Assembly: GCA_949361645.1 (NCBI GenBank)
Contig: OX442436.1
Coordinates: 2,666,032 to 2,730,031 of the forward strand
DNA from: Spongilla lacustris
Lineage: Eukaryota; Porifera; Demospongiae; Spongillida; Spongillidae
Direction: 5' to 3'
DNA length: 64,000 nt
In this document: positions 55,762 to 64,000 of the stretch, piece by piece
Numbering within the stretch: the first letter of the stretch is position 1
Layout: every line of letters starts with the position of its first letter
Position numbers and translations under genes: made by a program
Notes under the pieces: model-generated
The model's input: only the letters and a program-made list of their open reading frames with translations
Told to the model about the DNA's origin: nothing
Database searches by the model: none

Positions 55762-58700
55762 TTTTAGTGGACTGGGGACCTCAAAGGTACAAAGCCTTCC
55801 ATCTCCCCTTGCGTGTGGACACAACACACAAGTACCATGCACCCATGTTGTGTGGGATGGGCTTCATGTCCTGGGTGTGTTTGGGGCAGGACCAGCATCA
55901 TTCCTGTTGTGCCATACAAGCACAGTGGAACGTTTAGATTTGCGAGTCTAAACACTTGGGGCACTACAGAGGTATGGATACCAACAGGGTCAACTGTGGA
56001 GTAACACATTCCAAATCAGTCGCTCTGTGCCCCCAAAGCACTGTGTCATGTCCACCGTCTTGGTGTCACGACAACAGTGGCGATAGAGAGTGCTTTGTAT
56101 TCAATGGACTGGGGATCTCACAGGTACAAAGCCTTCCATCTCCCCTTGCATGTGGACACAACACACAAGTACCATGCACCCATGTTGTGTGGGATGGTCG
56201 TCATGTTCTGGGTGTGTTTGGGGCAGGACCAGCATCATTCCTGTTGTGCCATACAAGCACAGTGGAACGTTTAGATTTGCGAGTCTAAATACTTGGGGCA
56301 CTACAGAGGTATGGATACCAACAGTGTCAACTAAGGAGTAACACATTCCAAAACAGTCACTGTGTGCCCCCAAAGCACTGTGTCATGTCCACCGTCTTGG
56401 TGTCACGACAACAGTGGCCATAGAGAGTGCTTCGTATTTAATGGACTGGGGACCTCACAGGTACAAAGCCTTCCATCTCTCCTTGCATGTGGACACAACA
56501 CACAAGTACCATGCACCCATGTTGTGTGGGATGGTCGTCATGTTCTGGGTGTGTTTGGGGCAGGACCAGTATCATTCCTGTTGTGCCATACAAGCACAGT
56601 GGAACGTTTAGATTTGTGAGTCTAAACACTTGGAGCACTACAGAGGTATGGATACCAACAGTGTCAACTGAGGAGTAACACATTCCAAATCAGTCACTCT
56701 GTGCCCCCAAAGCACTGTGTCATGTCCACCGTCTTGGTGTCACGACAACAGTGGCCATAGAGAGTGCTTTGTATTTAGTGGACTGGGGACCTCACAGGTA
56801 TAAAGCCTTCCATCACCCCTTGCATGTGGACACAACACACAAGTACCATGCACCCATGTTGTGTGGGATGGTCGTCATGTTCTGGGTGTGTTTGGGGCAG
56901 GACCAGTATCATTCCTGTTGTGCCATACAAGCACCGTGGAACGTTTTGATTTGCGAGTCTAAACACTTGGGGCACTACAGAGGTATGGATACCAACAGTG
57001 TCAACTGAGGAGTTACACATTCCAAATCAGTCACTCTGTGCCCCCAAAGCACTGTGTCATGTCCACCGTCTTGGTGTCACGACAACAGTGGCCATAGAGA
57101 GTGCTTTGTATTTAGTGGACTGGGGACCTCACAGGTACAACGCCTTCCATTTTCCCTTGCGTGTGGACACAACACACAAGTACCATGCACCCATGTTGTG
57201 TGGGATGGTCTTCATGTTCTGGGTGTGTTTGGGGCAGGACCAGCATCATTCCTATTGTGCCATACAAGCACAGTGGAACGTTTAGATTTGCGAGTCTAAA
57301 CACTTGGGGCACTACAGAGGTATGGATACCAACAGTGTCAACTGAGGAGTAACACATTCCAAATCAGTCACTCTGTGCCCCCAAAGCACTGTGTCATGTC
57401 CACCGTCTTGGTGTCACGACAACAGTGGCCATAGAGAGTGCTTTGTATTTAGTGGACTGGGGACCTCACAGGTACAACGCCTTCCATCTCCCCTTGCATG
57501 TGGACACAACACACAAGTACCATGCACCCATGTTGTGTGGGATGGTCTTCATGTTCGGGGTGTGTTTGGGGCAGGACCAGTATCATTCATGTTGTGCCAT
57601 ACAAGCACCGTGGAACGTTTTGATTTGCGAGTCTAAACACTTGGGGCACTACAGAGGTATGGATACCAACAGTGTCAACTGAGGAGTAACACATTCCAAA
57701 TCAGTCACTCTGTGCCCCCAAAGCACTGTGTCATGTCCACCGTCTTGGTGTCACGACAACAGTGGCCATAGGGAGTGCTTTGTATTTAGTGGACTGGGGA
57801 CCTCACAGGTACAAAGCCTTCCATTTCCCCTTGCGTGTGGACACAACACACAAGTACCATGCACCCATGTTGTGTGGGATGGTCGTCATGTTGTGGGTGT
57901 GTTTGGGGCAGGACCAGCATCATTCCTATTGTGCCATACAAGCACAGTGGAACGTTTAGATTTGCGAGTCTAAACACTTGGAGCACTACAGAGGTATGGA
58001 TACCAACAGTGTCAACTGAGGAGTAACACATTCCAAATCAGTCACTCTGTGCCCCCAAAGCACTGTGTCATGTCCACCGTCTTGGTGTCACGACAACAGT
58101 GGCCATAGAGAGTGCTTTGTATTTAGTGGACTGGGGACCTCACAGGTACAACGCCTTCCATCTCCCCTTGCGTGTGGACACAACACACAAGTACCATGCA
58201 CCCATGTTGTGTGGGATGGTCTTCATGTTCTGGGTGTGTTTGGGGCAGGACCAGTATCATTCCTGTTGTGCCATACAAGCACCGTGGAACGTTTTGATTT
58301 GCGAGTCTAAACACTTGGGGCACTACAGAAGTATGGATACCAACAGTGTCAACTGTGGAGTAACACATTCCAAATCAGTCACTCTGTGCTCCCAAAGCAC
58401 TGTGTCATGTCCACCGTCTTGGTGTCACGACAACAGTGGCCATAGAGAGTGCTTTGTATTTAGTGGACTGGGGACCTCACAGGTACAAAGCCTTCCATTT
58501 CCTCTTGCGTGTGGACACAACACACAAGTACCATGCACCCATGTTGTGTGGGATGGTCTTCATGTTGTGGTTGTGTTTGGGGCAGGACCAGCATCATTCC
58601 TATTGTGCCATACAAGCACAGTGGAACGTTTAGATTTGCGAGTCTAAACACTTGGGGCACTACAGAGGTATGGATACCAACAGTGTCAACTGAGGAGTAA

Positions 58701-59752
58701 CACATTCCAAATCAGTCACTCTGTGCCCCCAAAGCACTGTGTCATGTCCACCGTCTTGGTGTCACGACAACAGTGGCCATAGAGAGTGCTTTGTATTTAG
58801 TGGACTGGGGACCTCACAGGTACAACGCCTTCCATCTCCCCTTGCGTGTGGACACAACACACAAGTACCATGCACCCATGTTGTGTGGGATGGTCTTCAT
58901 GTTCTGGGTGTGTTTGGGGCAGGACCAGTATCATTCCTGTTGTGCCATACAAGCACCGTGGAACGTTTTGATTTGCGAGTCTAAACACTTGGGGCACGAA
59001 AGAGGTATGGATACCAACAGTGTCAACTGTGGAGTAACACATTCCAAATCAGTCACTCTGTGCCCCCAAAGCACTGTGTCATGTCCACCGTCTTGGTGTC
59101 ACGACAACAGTGGCCATAGAGAGTGCTTTGTATTTAGTGGACTGGGGACCTCACAGGTACAAAGCCTTCCATCTCCCCTTGCGTGTGGACACAACACACA
59201 AGTACCATGCACCCATGTTGTGTGGGATGGTCGTCATGTTCTGGGTGTGTTTGGGGCAGGACCAGCATCATTCCTATTGTGCCATACAAGCACAGTGGAA
59301 CGTTTAGATTTGCGAGTCTAAACACTTGGGGCACTACAGAGGTATGGATACCAACAGTGTCAACTGAGGAGTAACACATTCCAAAACAGTCACTGTGTGC
59401 CCCCAAAGCACTGTGTCATGTCCACCGTCTTGGTGTCACGACAACAGTGGCCATAGAGAGTGCTTTGTATTTAGTGGACTGGGGACCTCACAGCTACAAA
59501 GCCTTCCATCACCCCTTGCGTGTGGACACAACACACAAGTACCATGCACCCATGTTGTGTGGGATGGTCTTCATGTTCTGGGTGTGTTTGGGGCAGGACC
59601 AGTATCATTCCTGTTGTGCCATACAAGCACCGTGGAACGTTTAGATTTGCGAGTCTAAACACTTGGGGCACTACAGAGGTATGGATACCAACAGTGTCAA
59701 CTGAGGAGTAACACATTCCAAAACAGTCACTGTGTGCCCCCAAAGCACTGTG
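55762..59752 (+). repeat. 337-bp satellite array, 11.8 copies, mostly as 674-bp dimers
   Basis: The landmark GTGGACTGGGGACCTCACAG recurs every 337 bp (55767, 56104, 56441, 56778 and so on to 59474). From the fifth unit, two types alternate: A (CCAGCATC, CCTATTGTGCC, GCACAGTGGAACGTTTAG) and B (CCAGTATC, CCTGTTGTGCC, GCACCGTGGAACGTTTTG), a dimeric higher-order repeat. In one frame each unit could encode a cysteine-rich segment (CPPSWCHDNSG, ECFVFSGLGTSQVQSLP, CGHNTQVPCTHVVWDG, ASFLLCHTS), but 337 is not a multiple of three, so the frame breaks every unit. The array runs straight into the N gap, so its real length is unknown. Confidence 0.97.
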
Positions 59753-59952
59753 NNNNNNNNNNNNNNNNNNNNNNNNNNNNNNNNNNNNNNNNNNNNNNNN
59801 NNNNNNNNNNNNNNNNNNNNNNNNNNNNNNNNNNNNNNNNNNNNNNNNNNNNNNNNNNNNNNNNNNNNNNNNNNNNNNNNNNNNNNNNNNNNNNNNNNNN
59901 NNNNNNNNNNNNNNNNNNNNNNNNNNNNNNNNNNNNNNNNNNNNNNNNNNNN
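59753..59952. other. Assembly gap (200 N)
   Basis: A run of N directly at the end of the satellite. The round size suggests a placeholder. Frames shown across it are meaningless. Confidence 0.99.
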
Positions 59953-60129
59953 AACAACGAGAAATACGGTGGGACTGGGTACGAGTTTAAACAAACGTTT
60001 TGTTCTCCACAACCACGCGGTTTTATGACATCAAACAAACGCGTTTTGGACTGCTTGTTCGACGATGACAAAGAGCTACGCTATCCGATTGATAAGAGTC
60101 CCGTTATAAGCGGGTCCCTTTTTAAATGA
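59953..60129 (+). CDS. C-terminal coding fragment after the gap
   Basis: Open from the gap edge: KYGGTGYEFKQTFCSPQPRG, FMTSNKRVLDCLFDDDKELR, YPIDKSPVISGSLFK and a stop at 60127-60129. Composition is strongly protein-like, with no low complexity. The 5' part is lost in the gap. Family not recognised; whether it is connected with the satellite-encoded cysteine-rich segments is unknown. Confidence 0.4.
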   Translation, partial: NNEKYGGTGYEFKQTFCSPQPRGFMTSNKRVLDCLFDDDKELRYPIDKSPVISGSLFK

Positions 60130-61333
60130 CATTCATAATCGGGGTCAAATCCTATATGAGAGTTACTAACGTAACTCTCGATAAATTCACTGGGTTCGAG
60201 CAAGGATTGTAATACATGTAGTTAATAACCCTTGGTTCGAGCTACTAGCTGGTTCAAGTAGACAACAATAAAGGAACTGCTACACATTGCACACTGTCAT
60301 GAGGCATATCAGATATACATGTATTGTGTGCACTCCTGATTTCTGAATGTTTGGTCCATACTTTAGCACGCAGAATTATTTATCAACTAACTGACTTTTC
60401 AATCCATGCACATATGCGGGGGCGTACCGCAGTAGTATCGCAGTGCCACATCCTCTTTGGCACGCTGTAGACTTTTGTTATTTTACTATTTAATTATACC
60501 AAATTATGTTACATTTGCATGTGAGCAAAAATTTTGTCAGCAGACGTCATGAATTATTTAAAAAGTATTACAGGTGATATTTATATTATCTAGCGTCATC
60601 TTTTAAATACATTTATGAATAAATTATGCGTGGTTGAAATTAATTTATTTGTCTTGATTTTTGTAAAAGGGTGTTTTTATTTCATGAAAAATGCATATTA
60701 TAATCAAATCGAATTTTTGAGTATATTAAACATGTCTGAAATTCAATGTGGAAAAAGCAACAGAATGAACTCGTATGTATGGGCCATTTCTGGATATGCA
60801 CCTTACATGTAATTATTCAGGTGAATACATATGTACATGTATGTTGTCAGGCATCTTCCGTCAAAACAGCAATTTGCCACCCACGCACTGCTCATTGATG
60901 TTGATGAAGCTGATGATTTAATATGGCTACCACAGAACAAATTTCATTGTGATAACTTTACTGTGGTCATAATGCAATAAAATTGTAGAACTCGTTCATG
61001 AGCACATTGATTGTGACATGCATAGTACAGGGCCTGCTCCCAGGTCGATCAATATCGATAGATCAAAGCACTATTGAACTCGAACAGTTTTGTTACCATA
61101 ACTGCAAGGTGGTACTTTTATCTGATCTGTGAGCAGGCTCTGCACCTGTACATGTGTATGTCATAACACATTTTATGAATTAGTTGTACATATACATGTA
61201 CATGTACACATGTACATCATAATCAATTGGTTCTGTGCTAGCCGTACATATTGTTTCATTCGATCCACTCACCATTCTTTAGGTTGTTCTTTAAAATGAC
61301 TTTAGATATGTATTTTCTCCATTATGTATTCAG

Positions 61334-63224
61334 GTTTGCTATAGAGCACTGTTTGAAGTGTTATGGAACAGCTTTCACCAGTGCCACAGGTGGTAAGTTA
61401 CCTCAGGTTTTGATGGAAAGTGCATAATTGTGTAATGCAAATACACTCTAAGAGGTCTTTTACAAGCTGTCGGAAGAAAAGGTTTGTCAGTTTTATGGAG
61501 AGCTGATCTTGCGACCGGCAGGCAAGGTACTTGCACATGGGCAGTTTACTGTACCATGTAGCGGGTAGCGTTTAAATTGGTGGTGAAGAAACTGTCATTC
61601 GAAATGAGTGTGTATGTGGTACAGCCTGCAGGGAGCAATTCTTCAGATGCACATGACCATTATACGTGTAAATACTTGAGCAGATTTGATCACTACACTG
61701 TGATGTACATACATACATGTACAACTACATTTCCTTATGCATAACATGGTGAGCATTGAAGCAGCTTGAAAATTAACAACTTACAGTGTATTAATAGATT
61801 GTGCTCATTGTATTAGAAGTGATGCGCTGCATGTGTGCCTGGACCACTAACTTGTGAGATATACATATACATCATAGACAAGGGAACTGTTATAAGATTG
61901 GAGGACCAATGTGTGTATGTGTGTGTGTGGGGGGGGGGGCATGAATGAGCATGCATCAACAAACAAAACCCACATTCCCACATTGAAATTTGTGGCACTG
62001 CAGAGTTCATTTCCTAGCAGTGCAATTTGTACATGCAGTCCGACCATGCAAATACAACTGTATTCATTATGCCAATATTGGAAGATGTAAGGGCCTGGCC
62101 ACTCCCTCTTAATTATGGGGAGGGGGGGGGGCCAAAGGTCCCTTTGGCCCCCCCTCCCCCCTAGGTTCCTATGCCACTGTACATGTTTTCTGACATGTGC
62201 ATATGTCCATTTGCCATTGCGAATTGCAAATGCTACACAAGCCTGAGTCCAAATTTAATGCACCCATTGCAAAGGAGAAATGTAGATGGCAAATGAGCTG
62301 TAGGTCCATATGTGTGCATGTACATGTACATGTAAGTTTCTTCATGTATGGAAATGTGGTAATTGTGCATTACCTAGACCCAAATGTATGTAATGATGAT
62401 TATTACTTGCAGTTATAATCATCATTATAATATAAAATGTACATTTATGCACACAACATGAAACTACTCCCAGTATCGTGGAGATTCAAACAGGACGCTC
62501 CACCCTGTTTTTTGTATGCATTGGGACTTGATTCTTAATACTTTCTGAGATGTGTTGGGGGGGGGGGGAGGTTATATTCACCTGCTCTTGAGCACCACAG
62601 GTGGTACATGTATTTGCATACACGTTTGCAGCGTGTAAGAATTGCACAAATGTTCTCCTTCCAGTTCAATTATAATGAATTCATGAAATCTTGGCAGGAT
62701 TCTGTTCCTGAAGGAATGACCACATCGCTGTGTCAGCTGGAGGTAGATATACTGTACATGTACATTTATAACTCTCTGTACACATGTACTGTTGTGATCT
62801 GTATAGTAGTACATGTTGTGAATAGTAATTGTAGCCAACAAGCATTGCTTGATACATGTACATGTATAGGATGATCCAAAAGTCGCTCAAATGTTTAGAC
62901 TTAAACCAATTCAAAAAATTTGCATGACACTTTTGGATCACCCTGTATATAATCAACTGCTTCCTCTCCACTACAACTTACATGTAGGCCATAGCATTGA
63001 CAGACATGAATGCTACTCCCCTCGTCATTTGGTTTTTCCCTGTCAAAGCATTGCCTCAGGATGCCACTGAGAGGTGGGCAGAGCATGGCCTTGCTATTCA
63101 TTATCACTTCACAAATCTGTTTTCACCCCTGTACATGTGTACATGTACATGTATACTGTAGATTCTATAGGCTGTTCTCTTTAAGGGTGAAGTGGACACA
63201 GGCAGACATTGAACCCTACATACG
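61334..63224 (+). CDS. DSCC1: Sister chromatid cohesion protein DCC1-like, second copy (partial)
   Basis: Exons 61334-61392 (AIEHCLKCYGTAFTSATG), 62665-62742 (FNYNEFMKSWQDSVPEGMTT), 62988-63073 (IALTDMNATPLVIWFFPVKA) and 63162-63224 (FYRLFSLRVKWTQADIEPYI) have the same lengths and splice phases as copy A and no stops. Amino-acid changes between copies are few (H/N, P/L, N/Y, D/V). The last exon would lie beyond the window. Both copies keep open frames, so either or both could be expressed; the aspartate lost in LRVKW is usually part of a conserved R-[DE]-K-W, which slightly favours copy A. Confidence 0.8.
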
Positions 63225-63835
63225 GTTGGTTGGTTTTCATAATAGTGTTTGCATGATGTACATGTACATGTATATGTAACGTAGGATATTTACAACTTTA
63301 GGTAGTATTGTGGTGTCGTATCCCTAGGAACTCTCAAACAGAATAAAAAATAGAATTAAATAAACTAACTTAAAATATTGTGAAAACCACATTTCTTTGA
63401 GACATCCAGTGCACAGATATGGTATGCAGCATCACACTACAGATAGAATCCCAAACACAACAGCAGAAGCTGTAGCAGAATTAAGGCAGTGCGAGCATAA
63501 AATGGTAAAAATTTGTAGCTTTATTCAGAATAAAATAGAGGTGGACGCTAGTATAATTCGCGCTTTTAAAGTGCACATGTAAGTGGCTTAACTATTATAA
63601 TCAATTTATAGATGTAGCTGTTCAGCATTGAGTAATAATCACGCAGTAGGTAGAATAACACGGTCAGCTATTATCCCTAGAAACCTGCAAATAGATATGT
63701 AGAGCAGACACTCTGCATATTTGTTCTCGTTGCTTTCCTATGAATATCCCCAATTTGAACTGCTGTGAAACTCCTCTTTATGAGCGTGATACTTGAAATG
63801 CAGACATGTATCTAAACAGGATTTAAATTTCCACA

Positions 63836-63918
63836 GATTATGAACCCCTGAAATGCAGACACCTCAATAATCAGGACCCTTGAGATGGTCCCAATGGTGC
63901 CTACATTTTGAGGGTTCC
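63836..63918. mobile_element. Degenerate miniature element, copy B counterpart
   Basis: Same decayed element as at 22585-22667, inherited with the segmental duplication. Confidence 0.6.
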
Positions 63919-64000
63919 TCTGTGGTAAGTACAATGAAGGTACCATCACAGCACTATTTTTGGAGGAAGTACACACATGTGGTATGATCGTCGTGTAGGT

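Larger units (their letters stand above)
60487..64000. repeat. Segmental duplication, DSCC1 block copy B
   Basis: Direct copy of 17671-20969 plus 22551-22736. Uninterrupted at 63810/63811, where copy A has the 1.58-kb retrotransposon. The block runs off the window at 64000. Confidence 0.95.

Noticed and set aside
58099..58647. 182-codon frames spanning two satellite units
   Set aside because: The frame exists because 337 is one more than a multiple of three and one unit boundary lacks a stop; not conserved along the array as a continuous gene.
55762..59752. CRISPR-like array
   Set aside because: The repeat has no spacers and is a eukaryotic satellite with contiguous 337-bp units.
59671..60071. 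Minus-strand frames running through the N block
   Set aside because: Unknown bases were read as open; no real sequence supports them.

Overview
The window is animal nuclear DNA, most plausibly from a sponge or a similarly compact, repeat-rich marine invertebrate. Genes are split by short introns, many only 50-170 bp. Recognisable exons belong to animal families (DSCC1, kinesin-14, a CHD-type helicase linker, BEN and chromo domains). The repeat fraction is dominated by restriction-like-endonuclease (RLE) non-LTR retrotransposons, hAT/mariner-type miniature elements, (CA)n/(TG)n tracts and a palindromic TACATG hexamer. No rRNA, tRNA or CRISPR feature was recognised. The species call is inference; no diagnostic marker is present.

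Layout. 0-7 kb: two miniature elements, an RLE fragment, a hAT zinc-finger fragment, then a nine-exon minus-strand gene (2876-6024, 726 codons, every splice phase consistent) of an uncharacterised family with possible transposase-like features, and a chromodomain gene just upstream of it (6170-6835). 8.7-13.6 kb: a duplicated block with coiled-coil exons surrounds a wrecked kinesin-14 motor, and a 20-bp minisatellite truncates the second block. 13.8-17.5 kb: an inverted-repeat transposon, a dispersed 1.8-kb repeat, and a 1-kb foldback element carrying a nested 200-bp TA-inserting element. 17.7-23.5 kb: 3' exons of a DSCC1-like gene whose last intron holds a 5'-truncated RLE retrotransposon. 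24.8-27.9 kb: a region bounded by about 38-bp inverted repeats and containing a spliced BEN-domain gene.

28-34 kb: a perfect 108-bp inverted repeat, several RLE retroelement remnants, and exons like anhydro-N-acetylmuramic acid kinase. 34.4-39.5 kb: a spliced coiled-coil (CDK5RAP2/myomegalin-like) gene with a hAT miniature element inside an intronic TG minisatellite. 39.5-50.4 kb: a large imperfect inverted duplication flanking dispersed repeats and a 2.7-kb RLE retroelement pseudogene. 50-55 kb: mostly intergenic, with a hAT element and one CHD-like exon. 55.76-59.75 kb: a 337-bp satellite, largely organised as 674-bp dimers, that runs into a 200-N gap. 60.5-64 kb: a second copy of the DSCC1 block, lacking the retrotransposon seen in the first.

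The most useful internal evidence is paired: the duplicated DSCC1 blocks and the two arms of the foldback each supply an empty site for an insertion in the other copy. The best candidates for new biology are the inverted-repeat-bounded BEN-gene region, the nine-exon gene beside the chromodomain gene, and the satellite.
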